The notes: generated by a model from the letters alone, not told the origin. A stretch of 64,000 nucleotides of DNA from Notamacropus eugenii (GCF_028372415.1 NC_092872.1:91060575-91124574), one strand, 5' to 3'. Positions 1 through 10,930 are shown, counted from the first letter of the stretch. Numbers and translations: made by a program.

Positions 1-64
1 ATGTAGAAATTGAAAGAGTCTCATATTAAACAATACTTAACAACATAGATATATCATCACAGAT

Positions 65-232
65 TTAAATAGAGCTAGAAGGAACCTATTCCAGTTTCAC
101 CACTTCATTTTCCAGATGAAGAAACTGAGATGGGGGTGTAAATCACTTCAAGGTCACACAAGGTCGTATCAACAGTAAGATTTGAACTCAGGTTCTCTCC
201 TCCTAGAACCAGTGCTCTATTTGGCTGTTTCA
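65..232 (-). mobile_element. MIR/tRNA-SINE remnant
   Basis: Reverse-strand SINE. The segment reads through the conserved 'gatgaagaaactgag' core, a 'aaggtcacacaagg' block and 'gatttgaactcagg', which is the reverse complement of a tRNA-like B-box region. The order and spacing match mammalian CORE-SINEs. The copy is diverged and has no clear flanking duplication. Confidence 0.7.
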
Positions 233-734
233 TGAAAGCTTCCTTCAATACTGTGATGATTCTTTAATCTTATCTAATTGTATACATTCTTCAACAATGA
301 ATGCTGTTTGCAAGCTATCCACCTATTCTTATCCTGTGCAACTCTTGTCCATGGACCCATGCCCTTTGATAAATCTTTCACAAGGAGTCACCCAGCATGT
401 CAGTATCTTTCTTCTAGATTTCTTCACATTGCTTTGATACCAATGGAGTATGTAGCCTGTACATCAAGTTAATCCTCACTGTTACTATATGACTGTAAAT
501 CAACCATTTTATCAATAAAAAACTGTTTTAAATGCACAAAGGAGTTTGCTCTTGAAATATGTTCTAGGGTAAATCCTTCTGTAAAGTGAAATACAATTCA
601 ATGATTTATTGTGGAACCATTCAACGTTAGGGAGTTAAACATCCAGTCCAATTCATTCATTTGAAAAAGAATGGGACCAAAGATATGCAATGTGTAGAAG
701 GGCGAAGACACATTGTCATATATTAAGTTTGCTC
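233..734. other. Anonymous AT-rich DNA
   Basis: No repeat family, RNA gene or credible exon recognised. Open frames are at most 64 codons and resemble no known protein. Confidence 0.5.
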
Positions 735-965
735 ACTTTTACATAGTGCTTTTCAGTTTATATAGAACTTTCATTATTCTCATTAGGTCCTCCCTATAAA
801 CCTACAAAGTTTGGGCCAATCTTGCCATACCCATTTTGCAAATGGAGAAGCTAAGACCCACAGAGGTTAAATGAATACATGTCCAAGGTCTTATAGTTAG
901 CTAATTATGGTGCAAAGGGTTAGAACCCAGATTTCTTTTCATTATGAACTTATCTTCTCTTTTCA
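735..965 (-). mobile_element. MIR copy
   Basis: Ordered MIR landmarks on the minus strand: 'tagtgcttttcagtttatat', a diverged 'ctcattaggtcctccctata' segment, 'cattttgcaaatggagaagc', 'gaggttaaatgaatacatg' and 'gttagaacccag'. It is an old diverged copy. Confidence 0.7.
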
Positions 966-1614
966 CATCAACTGGATATGCAGTTTTCCTTTCTCCCACT
1001 AGCTACCTTCTTGAATTGCTGATCAACTGCTAACTGAGGCATTCATTCATAATACTCTAAGGATAATTTGGGTTCCTTTGATGTTTGTAAACATAGATAA
1101 GTTTTGTTGGGGACTGATAAATCACCTTTGCACCTGACACAGTAGGCATATGTGTCTTCAAAAGGGGAAGTAGAGGAAAGAAGAGCTGACATTCCCATTC
1201 TCTCTTCCTCAACTCCCAGGAATAGGGTGAAGATCCAAGGGTCCAGCAAGCCCTATAGGAAGAAATAGCCATCAGCCATTGATGAGTATGATGGTTATCA
1301 CTTTAATTCCAAAGACCCAGCCCAGAGAATGATTTTCAATGTAGCCTTGGGTTGATGGTAAAGAACAAAATCCAAGTCCATGGGAAGGAGTCATCCAGGA
1401 TGAAGTAAAAGATAAGAGAAAGAAAAGAAAATATATTCACCCCCTATATGGCTAGGTCCAGGTAGCCCATACAAGTTATGCTTTCTGTGGACTTATTTTT
1501 GGAAAAGATGTTTTATTTGATCACTATCAAAATGAAAAACCAGTCCAAAAGCATACCCACATATAGTCAGAACTAGCCCCTGGGACAGTATGAAAGGAAG
1601 CCATCTCAATAGGG
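966..1614. other. Anonymous DNA
   Basis: No repeat or coding signal recognised. Two overlapping minus-strand frames of about 70 codons (1043-1272) have no recognisable domain. Confidence 0.45.
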
Positions 1615-1702
1615 AACCTTATTTTATAATTGGGAAAACCCAGAGGGTAACAATGACTTGCCCGAGGTTTTATAGCTAGAAATTGTCAGGGCCAGGATTT
1701 GA
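1615..1702 (-). mobile_element. MIR fragment
   Basis: Short minus-strand MIR core: 'acttgcccgaggttttatag' followed by 'gccaggatttgaac'. It abuts a CR1/L3 fragment. Confidence 0.55.
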
Positions 1703-2175
1703 ACGTGAGTTATAGAATCACAGAATCTCCAAACTGCAAGGGACTTCAGAGGGGATACAACCAGTGCCTGAGCAAGAATCCCCTCTATGACATCCTGGAC
1801 AAATGGGTCACCTAGCCTTTGACTGAAAAACTACAGGAAAGGAGTGACCAAGCCCTTCTTGAGGTAGGCATTCTGTAAAGACCAAAAATCAAAAGTCCAT
1901 AAACTTTTTAATAATGCACAGCTGGGATTGTTCAAAAGTTTTCCTAAACTTTAAGTCAGTCTTTTTATCGTTCTCCACCAGGACTTTCTAGCTCTGCCCT
2001 TTGGGATCTAACAGGGGCATAGTCCTTTTCTTACTAACAGCTTTTCAAATCCTTTAAGAAAGCTATAAATTCTTCTCTAAGTCTCATCTTTATGTGACAT
2101 ATTTCCCTAGTTCCTTGAGTCAGTTCTGGTATGACACTTTGCTTCACCAAGCTAGGATGGTACCTGAAGAATTTC
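1703..2175 (-). mobile_element. CR1/L3 LINE 3' fragment
   Basis: The sequence starts with 'atagaatcacagaatctcc' and 'gcaagggacttcagagg', then 'cctgagcaagaatcccctc' and further down 'agctctgccctttgggatct' and 'taagtctcatctttatgtg'. This order is that of the reverse complement of amniote CR1/L3 3' ends. It is strongly diverged and carries no open frame. I infer an ancient insertion that predates the marsupial radiation. Confidence 0.65.
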
Positions 2176-2555
2176 TTCCTTTAAAGCCTGCATTCTTTCC
2201 ACTACAGTGTTGCCCCTCAGTCACTGGTTCTGTTGGCCATTGCTATTCTGAGAGACTGTAGGGTATTCCAGAGCCAAGTCCTGAACAGCCCACCTAGGTG
2301 CCCTGGTTTACCTAGTCTCAATGTGCCAACCTTAGGGATAAAGAGAATCAGGGAGCTTAGCCTACTCAGGTAAAGAGAAAAGAAAGAGTATTAAATCAAT
2401 CTTCTAAATTAAATTCACTTTTTTCAATTAACATTTCTTTTCTTCCCCTCCCCCACTGAAAAAAAACAAAAGAGAAGCAAAGCCAACAGGGATTATGTTT
2501 GGAATTATAGAACCTATAACATTCAGATCGGAAAGGGGCTATGTAATCTCCTAAT
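2176..2555. other. Anonymous DNA
   Basis: Nothing recognised, apart from an A-rich patch near 2460-2475. Confidence 0.4.
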
Positions 2556-2690
2556 TTTACATGGATTCATTCAATAAGCAATTATTAAACCCCTACTGTA
2601 TGATCTAAAAATATATATAACATACCCTTGCTCTCAGAGGGCTTATACTCAAATGGGGGTACACAACTTACTAATAATATATTAGGGACA
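2556..2690 (-). mobile_element. L2 3'-end fragment
   Basis: Contains 'attcattcaataagcaatta', 'cccctactgtatgatct' and 'cagagggcttatactcaa', the reverse complement of the L2 3' terminus. The same 3' end recurs in both orientations across the window. Confidence 0.65.
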
Positions 2691-2805
2691 GTGAGATTCC
2701 ATTATATTGGAGTGGAAGATGAACACATGCTGATGATGCATTGATTGAGAAAGGTCCCAGCAAAGTGCTGACAAATTTGAGAATTCATTTTCACCTTAGG
2801 GTTGG

Positions 2806-2839
<34 letters not shown>
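2806..2839 (+). repeat. (TG)n microsatellite
   Basis: About 34 bp of TG dinucleotide with one TA interruption. Confidence 0.95.
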
Positions 2840-2864
2840 TTGGGTTGGGTCTTGATGGAAGGCA

Positions 2865-2935
2865 GGAAGGGACTTCAAGTGCTTAGCACAGTGCTTGACA
2901 TATAGTAAGTGCTTAATAAATGTTAATTGGCCGAC
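2865..2935 (+). mobile_element. L2 3'-end fragment
   Basis: Reads 'gcttagcacagtgcttgaca' then 'tagtaagtgcttaataaatg', the canonical sense-strand L2 3' terminus. Confidence 0.75.
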
Positions 2936-3690
2936 TGACTTCCACAGATGGAGAGATAAGGAGTCCATTCCAGACTTTTGAGAGGTCACAAGCCAAAGCA
3001 TGGAAAAGCCAAGGCAACAAGGGGAGATAGGGAGTGGCCCAGTTTAAACAGTATTTGTAAGAGAACTTGAAGGGAAGTATTTTTTATTTATTTATTACTA
3101 ACAGGCAGATTGGAAAAACAATCTGAGGAGCTTTGAATGCCTGGATCTGGAGTTTATTCTTTATTTGCTATAGAGTCTTGTTGTTCAGTTGTTTCAGTCA
3201 TGTCTGACTCTTTGTGAACCCATTTGGGGTTTTCTCAGCAAAGAAACTGGAGTGGTTTTGCCACTTCCTTTTCCAGTTCATTTTACAGCTGAGGAAATGA
3301 GGCAAACAGGGTTAAGTGACTAGTTCAAGGTCACACAACTAGGAAGTATCTGAAGCCCAAACTCAGTTCTTTCCCTCCAGACCTGACACTCTATCCACAA
3401 CACCACCTAGTTGTCTTTGATATACAGTAGAAAGCTACTTTCTTCTTTTAAAAGAAAGATTTTTGAGTGGAGAAAGGGGCAAGACCAGAATGTAGGATAT
3501 TTACTTCTTCGAGGGTATAGGCTAAAGGGAGGAAGTCCAGGCCATTGACAACTGTACAGAAAGAAAAGGTCCAGTTTAGAGATGTTGTGGTAAGAACACA
3601 GAAGTGAAGCTGGAAGGGGGAGATATGGTAAAGATAGAAATGACAGGACTTAGTAGCTGATGGGTATGCAGGGTACAAGAGATATGATAA
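2936..3690 (+). mobile_element. Ancient mammalian repeat split by a SINE
   Basis: The two halves, 2936-3177 and 3419-3690, flank a SINE. The left half includes 'gaggtcacaagccaaagcat' and 'gagctttgaatgcctggatc'. The right half includes 'gcaagaccagaatgtagg' and 'gacaggacttagtagctgat'. The same phrase order occurs at 40986-41470. I recognise an old dispersed mammalian repeat, often continuous with reverse L2 3' ends, but cannot name it securely. Confidence 0.45.
3178..3418 (-). mobile_element. Marsupial tRNA-derived SINE (Mar/WALLSI type)
   Basis: Full-length minus-strand SINE. On the plus strand it begins with the 3' end 'tgttgttcagttgtttcagt', passes 'gactctttgtgaaccc' and 'ttacagctgaggaaatgagg', and finishes in the tRNA-like head 'tccacaacaccacctagttg'. 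It interrupts an older repeat, so it is the younger of the two. Confidence 0.85.
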
Positions 3691-4033
3691 TAATGTTCTT
3701 GGTTTGGTAGCTCATTCAAGCCTCATACCCCTTTCACATACCCTTTCCCCCACAGCTCTAGGGAGAGAAAAGGTTGACCTGAGTTCCAGTCCAGCATGAT
3801 TCTTTTTTTGCTTTGGCCTCTTTCCCAAAGCACTAGAGGATCATGTTACTTTGGATCTCAAAAGCGGCCTTTTTTGTCCTCTGCCCTACAGGGTCCCAAG
3901 CACTGGCTACAGGGTGGTAGAGATGTCTATATTAGGACATGTGAAACAGGAACAAATATTTAGGGGGTTGCTCTTCTCAGACCAGGAAAGGGAGGCAGAA
4001 GTTTTCCATCTGTAAGACTGATTATCACCATGT
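3691..4033. other. Anonymous DNA
   Basis: No recognisable element or coding signal. Confidence 0.4.
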
Positions 4034-4132
4034 AGAATGTAAGTTTCTTGAGCTCAGGGACTGTTCACATGTTTTCATTTTTGGCTTGGTATCTGGAACA
4101 CATAGGAGGGGCTTAGTAAATGCTGTTTGAGG
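4034..4132 (+). mobile_element. L2 3'-end fragment
   Basis: Starts 'tagaatgtaagtttcttgag', continues 'ctcagggactgtt' and ends 'gcttagtaaatgctgtt', the sense L2 3' terminus. Confidence 0.7.
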
Positions 4133-4254
4133 CTTGGCCCTGAAAGAAAGATGAGAAAATATACCTTCCTCCATCCCTCCTTCTCTCATTTTCAGAAGTG
4201 GGGGAATCATGTGGAGCATCACATAAGCTGTCAGATTCAGTTGTTTTGGTTTGT

Positions 4255-4440
4255 CTTCCTGAAATGTTTTTCTTTTTTCCCCTCTTTTTAAAAAAAGTGA
4301 TTTTTTTTAAAAAAAGAAATGGCTCTCAGACTAGGGGAGACAGGTGATAAAAAAACAAAAGATACCAGGAAAAATTAATGAAGAGATAAATGAAGTGAAA
4401 AAAAATCTTTAAAAAAAAATTTTTTTTTGAATTCAACTGA
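4255..4440. repeat. A/T homopolymer-rich low-complexity DNA
   Basis: Alternating poly-T and poly-A runs, including adjacent A9/T9 near 4412-4428 that form short self-complementary stretches. No gene or element recognised. Confidence 0.8.
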
Positions 4441-4824
4441 ATGTGTGAGATAAAGGTAGAATCTTACTTGAGTGACTCATAAGTCTCAGCGCATGGTTGG
4501 TTTTAACTTCTTCCTAAGGTGGCTAAACTAACTGCAAGGGCAGCTAAGATTTTATCCAAATACCATCCACCCACATAAGATTTACCCAGAAAAGGCCCAA
4601 AACCAATATAGAAGTTGCCCTAGTTTATGTTCCACACGCTCCCTCAGACTATGAGTGCTTCTTCTCTAAACCAAGCTCTCTCTTTCCTCCTTAGCTTGAC
4701 CATAAATCACAGGGTAAGGTCCCCTCTTGGGGGAGGGGAAGGGGAGGTCTTGCAAGCCTGTACCCTGTTAATAATCGTGGAATAAGATCTTTTTCCTGGA
4801 AAGGAATTTCAGGCAAAACCAATT
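4441..4824. other. Anonymous DNA
   Basis: Nothing recognised. Confidence 0.4.
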
Positions 4825-4945
4825 GAACAAAAAGACATTTATTGAGGTGAAGACCTGTGTGCCCCCTCATAGTGGTTGGCACTGTGGCAAACACAAATGA
4901 ATATAAAACATGGTTCAGGCCTTAAAAGGACCTTACAGTTTAAGT
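4825..4945 (-). mobile_element. L2 3'-end fragment
   Basis: 'agacatttattgaggtgaag' followed by 'gttggcactgtggcaaacac' and 'ggaccttacagttta' is a diverged reverse L2 3' end. Confidence 0.6.
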
Positions 4946-5159
4946 GGTAGGTTTAGGGAGGGGAGGGGGAGGGGGGAGTGAAGAGTTAAACAGGGCAATA
5001 ATCCAAGAGATGTCACAGAGCAGTCCAAGATTAAGTGCTAAATGTGTATGGATGATAACTACTCTGAGAGTTCACAGGAAAAAGAAATCCCTTCTAGGTG
5101 TGTGTGGTGGTCAGACAAGGCTGGAGGTTGGGAGAGTCTTCATAAATAATGGTGCAAGG

Positions 5160-5455
5160 GAGTTCTTTGGTGGCATATTAGATAGAGTGTTGAACTTGGG
5201 GCCAGGAAGACTTGGATTGAATCCTGTAGCTATATTTTTATTAGTATAGAGAACTCAGGTTAGAAAACTCCCTTTACTAATATAGCTTGGCACCTTCTCT
5301 GCAACTTTGAAGTTGGCTAGAGTACTGAGAAGTTACCTGACTCTCTCAGGGTCAACCAGCATGTATCAAAGGTAGGATGTGAACTCAGGTCTACTGGCTA
5401 CAAGGGGATGATTTTCTAATCTAATACACTATACCTAACTGCCTCTCAGATGTGA
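5160..5455. mobile_element. Two abutting SINE fragments
   Basis: Positions 5160-5232 are a plus-strand tRNA-like head ('ttagatagagtgttgaactt', 'ccaggaagacttgg'). Positions 5233-5455 are a minus-strand SINE of a different marsupial type, with 'ggcaccttctctgcaacttt', 'tactgagaagttacctgact' and 'gtgaactcaggtctact'. The second type recurs at 6005-6330, 9455-9610 and 29536-29745. Confidence 0.65.
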
Positions 5456-6004
5456 GTCATCATCTCCTGGAACTCTCCCCTTTATGGAACAAGCTGAGTC
5501 TCTGGGTGCAGCACTCAGCAGACCTCAATCTAACTGGCTTCCAGAATTCAACATCTCTTCTATCCTGCTAACATAGGGCTAAAGACTGAAACTACTTACA
5601 CTCAGCCGAAGGGATTGAAAACTATCTTCCCAGTCAGGGGAATGGAATGGCTGGGTTAGGGACTGACTGATCCTGGAGACTGAAAGCTGTCCCCTACTCA
5701 GGAAAATGGAACAATTGGGCTGGAGAGGGAATGATCCTGGCTCTTCTCCCAGAGAGCAAGCTAGGGGCTTGGTGGTGGAACCAGTAAATTCTTAGGAAAA
5801 ATCATTCTGACTGAGTGACATCTATGTTGGGACAGAACTTTCTCCTTAGAGTCATCTGCTAAGGGAAGGATATTGCTCTCTAAAATAAGAGAGATGGCTT
5901 TGGCAAGGGGGACAGGGATGGGGAGAAGGGAAGTGACCTGAAGTATTGGGGATCAGGGGTGGTCTGAGGAAAATCTGAGAAGAAAAATCTTCACTTTATG
6001 CAAG
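5456..6004. other. Anonymous DNA
   Basis: No gene or element recognised. A short internal near-repeat, 'gactgatcctggagactgaa' versus 'ggaatgatcctggctcttct' (5666-5740), is too weak to call a duplication. Confidence 0.4.
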
Positions 6005-6330
6005 TTCAGCCAATTGTAATTAATTTTTAGCCATAGGGGTCGGGAACCTTCAGCCTCAAGGCCACATATGACCTTCTAGGTCCTTGGGTGTGGCCTTTTG
6101 ACTGAGTCTAGGTTTTACAGAACAAATCTTTTAATTAAAGGGATTTGTTCTGTGAAGTATGGATTCAGTCAAAGGGCTGAACTTGAAGACCTAGACTAGG
6201 GTCACATGTGGCCTCCAGGCTGAAGGCTCCCCACTCCTGCTTTAGGTTGCCTGTGGCTACAAGAGGTTAAGTGACTTGCCTGTGGTCATACAACTAATAT
6301 GTATCAGAGTCAGGACTTGTACTTAGAAGA
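6005..6330 (-). mobile_element. SINE interrupted by hAT element
   Basis: SINE halves at about 6005-6033 and 6240-6330 ('gttgcctgtggctacaagag', 'gtgacttgcctgtggtcata') flank the palindromic hAT copy. The flanks share 'tttag', a decayed remnant of an 8-bp target duplication. Confidence 0.55.
6034..6239. mobile_element. Palindromic non-autonomous hAT element
   Basis: About 206 bp with near-complete dyad symmetry. The left half has 'ggccacatatgaccttctag' and 'ttttgactgagtctagg'. The centre is 'acagaacaaatctttt' facing 'gggatttgttctgtg'. The right half mirrors the left and ends 'ccccactcctg'. The termini match the hAT pattern CAGGGGT...ACCCCTG. No transposase is encoded, so movement would have been in trans. 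Confidence 0.8.
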
Positions 6331-6394
6331 CCTAACCTACATGTTTTCTGGAGCAAAAAGTTGGGGGAAACAGATCCATCCAATATTAAATCTG

Positions 6395-6560
6395 AAAGTG
6401 ACCTTTAGAAATCATAGGATCATAGATTTAGAATTGGAAGTTTCTAAAAGTCAACTCCTCTTTTTACAGATCAGGAAACAGACACAAAATAGTTAATTTT
6501 TTTTGGATTTGCTCAAGGTTACACAGCTGGTCATAGGATTTGAACCCAGGTATTATCAGT
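6395..6560 (-). mobile_element. MIR-family SINE
   Basis: Contains 'gatcatagatttagaattgg', 'ttacagatcaggaaacagac', 'ggttacacagctgg' and 'ggatttgaacccagg' in MIR order on the minus strand. Closely related copies lie at 42138-42350 and 48665-48865. Confidence 0.75.
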
Positions 6561-6721
6561 TACTTCAAATTGTCAGATGAGGGACTTTTTAAGCCCAGAA
6601 GGTCAAGTGACTTGGTCATCATCCTCTCGTCTTTGATTTTGGGCAGCCTGTGTTGCTGTAGAAGAATAACTCATGGAGGCTTGCAGGCAAGGGAGGACAT
6701 AGATACTTCTAAAAAATCAGA

Positions 6722-7660
6722 TATTTGGAACACTAATGCATTGTTGGTGGAGTTGTGAACTGATCCAACCATTCTGCAGAGTAATTTGGAACTATGCCCA
6801 AAGAGCTATAAAAACTGTGCATACCCTTTGATCCAGCAATAGCACTACTAGGCCTGTATCCCACAAAGATCATAAAAAAGGGAAAAGGACCCACATGTAC
6901 AAAAATATTTGTAACAGCTCTTTTTGTGGTGGCAAAGAATTGAAATTTGAGGAGATGCTCATTAATTGGGGAATGACTGACATATGATTACTATATGAAT
7001 GTAATGGAATACTATTTTTCTACAAGAAATAATTATCAGGGTGATTCCAGAAAAACCTGAAAAGACTTAAATGAACTGATGCTGAGTGAAGTGAGTAGAT
7101 CCAGGACAACACTGTACACAGTAACAGTAACACTGTTTGATGATCAACTATGGTAGGTGAAATGAGAACACGAGACTCAATCTAAGGCCAGGAGTAAGTT
7201 GTTCAATGCAACTCTTCTCAGTAATACAACACTCAAGAAAATTCCAAAAGTCTTGCCATGGAAAATGCTCTCCACATGCAGAGAAAGAACTGTGGGGTCT
7301 GAATGCAGATCGAAGCAGACTATTTTCACTTTTTTGTTTGTTTTTCCTTTTTTAAGGGTTTTCCCTTTTCTTCTGATTTTTCCCTCACAACTTGACTAAT
7401 GGGGAAATACGTTTAATACGAATGTACTTGTATAACCTGTATCAGATTGCTCGTGAAGGGGGAAAGAAGAGAGGGAGCAAGGAACTCAAAATTTTACAAA
7501 AATGAATGTTGAAAACTATCTTTACATGTAATTGGAAAAAATAAAATTTTTATTAAGTGGAAAAATCCGAATTTGAAAATTCTTTTAACATGTAATGGCA
7601 AATAAAATATTAATTAAAAAAACCCAACACTAAAAAAATAAAAAAAAAAAACCCTGAGTT
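6722..7660 (+). mobile_element. 5'-truncated L1, 3' end with doubled tail
   Basis: Marsupial L1 3' region: 'catacccttt' followed by 'gatccagcaatagcactact', 'gaatgactgacatatgatta', 'tgctctccacatgcagagaa', 'gaactcaaaattttacaaaa' and 'acatgtaattgg' leading into an AATAAA signal (about 7540). Only the last ~850 bp is present. Two oddities are visible. About 54 bp of foreign sequence is inserted at 7157-7210. Past the first tail (7570), 'aacatgtaatggcaaataaa' repeats the L1 terminus with a second AATAAA and A-rich tail to about 7660. Confidence 0.85.
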
Positions 7661-7661
7661 T

Positions 7662-8463
7662 TATCATAGAACCCTCCTTCATACTCTCCCTCCCCCAATT
7701 ACCAAGTTGACCATGGCAAAGCTGAGTCTGGCTGCCTGGCAACAAGACAATCCTCCCCCTCCCTTTCTCCTGATGCCCCTCAGTCAGTCTGGTACTCTTT
7801 TATGATGTCTATCAGCCCCACCCCTCCACCTTTTTTTCCTTTTCTTTTCTTCTCAAGGCTTGTCCTAGATGCTAATTTTTGACCTGATTTGATTCCATTT
7901 GGATAAAAACTCATAAAAAGGGTAGGGAGGATGTGAATAACCACATTCTCTCCCAGGACTGCCCCCATCTCCAATCAAGGATGACTTCTTCCCCTTTCTC
8001 CAGGTGTCCTACATCCTGATACCGTGCCTCTCCTCCCCCCAACTCCCAATGTCTCTTGCCCTCTCTCAGTTATTTGTTCTTTGTTCTTTTTCATCAAGGC
8101 CTCCCTGTTTCTATTGTTTATATTTGAGGTAAATGGAGGCATTGGGATACATAAAAGTGGAAGACCTTGTTTGCCCCCAAAAAATTCCTCCATGGTACCA
8201 CCAGGTAAGCTGGGACTGCCTGGAGTTAAAACAGCTGGGGCTGATTGCACCAACCTCTTTTGCCTGGGGATTTGGGAGAGCCAGAAGACTGGTGGGTGTT
8301 GGATTTAACTGCCTTATAAGGTATAAAGAGCATATATCAGGTGAGAAGGTGAAATGAGTAAACAAGATTCAGTCTAAGGTCTGGAGTAAGCTGTTTAGTG
8401 CAGATAGCTCATTATATTTCATCCTTCTTTACATTAGACTAGCCTGTGGGGTGGGGCTCCACA
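7662..8463. other. Anonymous DNA, partly CT-rich
   Basis: Single-copy-looking DNA without a recognised element. Overlapping open frames on both strands at 7975-8365 reach 94 codons but resemble nothing. A 54-bp block at 8349-8402 matches the insert in the neighbouring L1. Confidence 0.45.
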
Positions 8464-8617
8464 CAGGTGGGGAGCTTGTGGCCTTGAGGCCACATGTGGG
8501 CTTCTAGATTCCTAATTGCGGCCTTTTGACTAAATCCAAATTAGGATTTGTTCTGTAAAATTTGGATTCAGTCAAAATGCTGCACTTAAGGACCTGGAAG
8601 GCCACATGGTCACCTAG
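8464..8617. mobile_element. Palindromic hAT element, 3' incomplete
   Basis: Starts 'caggtggggagcttgtggcc', has 'ttgactaaatcc', the centre 'aggatttgttctgtaaaa' and 'gattcagtcaaaatgctgca'. The last terminal inverted repeat is missing after 'ggccacatggtcacc'. Same family as 6034-6239. Confidence 0.75.
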
Positions 8618-8860
8618 GTAGATAAGAAGCAGATCTGGGATTCCAAACCAGATCTGCTGATTCCAGATCCAGCATCCCTTCCACTAGACAATGCTTCCCT
8701 CCCGCACCTTCCCTCCCCCATCCTGTTCATTCCTCTCACCCTTATAGATGAAGAAACTGAGACCAAGAGAAATCAGGTGACTTGTTCAAGGTAATGCTAC
8801 TAATTAGGAAGTGGAATAGGAATGGGAAACCAGGTCTGTCTGCTAACAAACCCCTTTTCA
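8618..8860 (-). mobile_element. MIR fragments
   Basis: Two minus-strand pieces. Positions 8618-8700 resemble the tRNA-side end of a SINE ('cagatctgctgattccagat'). Positions 8740-8860 carry 'gatgaagaaactgagaccaa' and 'tgacttgttcaaggtaatgc'. A CT-rich patch separates them. Confidence 0.5.
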
Positions 8861-9454
8861 ATTAGATTAAACTGTCTTTGCTGTCCAGGACTGTATGGAT
8901 TGTGTTGTTCCAGAGCCCATACTCTGGGAGTACAGTATTAGTGAAGGAAGAGATGATGAGATCAAGAATTCAATTCTTTGTAAGAGCTGAATCATGACAG
9001 TCAAGCTCCTATTGATGAAAAAAGGGATGCCCCAGGGTTCAGGTGGAGGGTCACCCATAGACTTAATCTGATGACTTATAATGTGTTAATGGGTCATTGT
9101 TTATTCACATATTCATAGGTAAGGAGGAGGAGAAGTGAGCCTAAAGCAGTCATTGTCGTACCTACTTATCAGCAACAAAATCTATTGAAAGCCTACTATG
9201 GATTTGAAGGTATCACGACTGGATTATCTTGATCACCATAGAAATGTTATAACTTTTTTTTCACATCAGTCTGTTTAAATTGGAAAGGCCTTTCTGGTCT
9301 CATTTTGCATGTGAGTTTGAGCATTACAGCATTTCAGAGTTGCAAAGAACCCTCAGCTGCTGGAGTCACCTGACCAAAATTATCTTGTATTTATTCATGT
9401 ATAGGAGACAGAGAATGGGCCTGTGGCTTCATTGGCATGGGGGTCTCCCAGATG
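8861..9454. other. Anonymous DNA
   Basis: No repeat, RNA or coding feature recognised. Confidence 0.4.
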
Positions 9455-9610
9455 AGAAAACTCTCTCTACCACTACAAGCTGACACCTCTAGCCTTAGAG
9501 AGTCGCCCAGAGAACTGACAGATTAAGCCACTTGCAGGGGTCCCATAGCATGGCTTTGAACCCAGACCTTTCTGATTCGGAGACCACCTCTCTAAGACAT
9601 TATGACCAGC
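9455..9610 (-). mobile_element. Marsupial SINE fragment
   Basis: 'gccttagagagtcgcccaga' followed by 'gattaagccacttgcagggg' and 'ctttgaacccagacctttct' matches the second SINE type at 5233-5455. Confidence 0.6.
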
Positions 9611-9647
9611 TGCTTTTCTATTTCGTATTTACTTCTTTCCTCTTCAT

Positions 9648-9722
9648 AGAATGTAAACCCTCTTGAAGACAAGAACTGTTTCACTTTTGTTTCTGCATCT
9701 CCACTGCCTGGTATGGTGATAC
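9648..9722 (+). mobile_element. L2 3'-end fragment
   Basis: 'tagaatgtaaaccctcttga' then 'tctccactgcctggtatgg' is a diverged sense L2 3' end. Confidence 0.55.
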
Positions 9723-10524
9723 GGCAGGCTTTATTGATCGAGTGTCCCTAGTTCTGACCTCTGTGACCAAACAAAACAAATCCAGTTCCTCTTCAGTAAG
9801 ACTCCCCTTCATAAGCTGGAAGACAGCTGCCACGCCTTCTCTGAGCCCTCTTTTCTCCAGAAGGCTCAGAGAGATAAGTGACCTTGCCTGATACCACATT
9901 AACTAGTAGGTGGCAGTTATAAATGACACTCCAAATTTGTAGCTTTTCATTTTTATTATCTCCTTTTTAATTTTCATTACATCCTCTGGACTCGAATCTA
10001 GGGAGGAGCTGACTAGGGGAAGGGAACATGGATTTAAGTTCCTACTAGTGTGCCAGGTACTAGTCTCATTCAACGAGATGGCTTAGCTAGCCTCTCAAGG
10101 ACGCTGCACTTCCTGCCCCACCCACATAGTGCCTTAGCTTAGGGAGGCATGCTTTGATGATTCCAAGACCTTTGAATCCACATTCTGGCTACATCTGCTC
10201 TAATGGTGGCAATTAGACGACTGGTAGTGACTCATAATGGAGCTCCTCCCACTGAGAGTGGCTTCTTAAGAAAAGAAACTGAGGCTAGTTTTATTTTCAC
10301 TTTCCCGCTGATTCTGGGTGGTGGTCAGGAATAGCTCGGTCCACATATGACTGTTATCAGACAGATGACTCGCTATCTTGGATATCCCTCCCCTCTCCAA
10401 TACTGGGGCTCTTCCTGATTTTTGTGCTGTTTAACATCCTTCAAGTTGTGCTCAAGAGGGGACTGATGGCCAGTATGGAGACTTTAAACTGTCAACTAAG
10501 AGATTCTTGGAGCTAGAAAGGAAT
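9723..10524. other. Anonymous DNA
   Basis: No repeat or coding feature recognised with confidence. Confidence 0.4.
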
Positions 10525-10930
10525 CACTTGACCAACAGGCACTTATGGAGGATCTATGCTGGGGATAAGACAAAAATTGAGTTGTGCTTCCTCTCAAGAA
10601 GCTTTCATTCTTGGAGACCATCTAATGATAAAATTGTAGTTGGACCCTGAAGAAGTTAAGGCTTAGAAAGTTGAAATGGTTCCGCCCAAGGTTATGGATG
10701 AATTGAGGGGTGGAGTTGGAGGCAGACCAAGAACAATAATTTTTTTCTCTGACATTTTTAATGTTCTCAGAACTTTTTTATGAATTGGTAGTGCAAATAT
10801 TATTGCCTTCATCTTGCAGATAAGGGAACTAATTAAAACTTAGCCAAGTTAAATGATTTGGAGATGGGAGAAGGGTGTTACATACAGCCAGTAAGGATTA
10901 GAGAGCCGGGTTTTAAACCCAGGTGCTCCT
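10525..10930 (-). mobile_element. L2 and MIR fragments
   Basis: Positions 10525-10620 are a reverse L2 end ('acaggcacttatggaggatc', 'tctcaagaagctttcattc'). Positions 10640-10735 and 10750-10930 are MIR pieces with 'tgcagataagggaactaatt' and 'gggttttaaacccaggtgct'. Confidence 0.5.

Noticed and set aside
7690-7790. RFX-like half site ('gcctggcaac') as a regulatory element
   Set aside because: A single short motif in anonymous DNA is expected by chance, and no promoter or gene is nearby.
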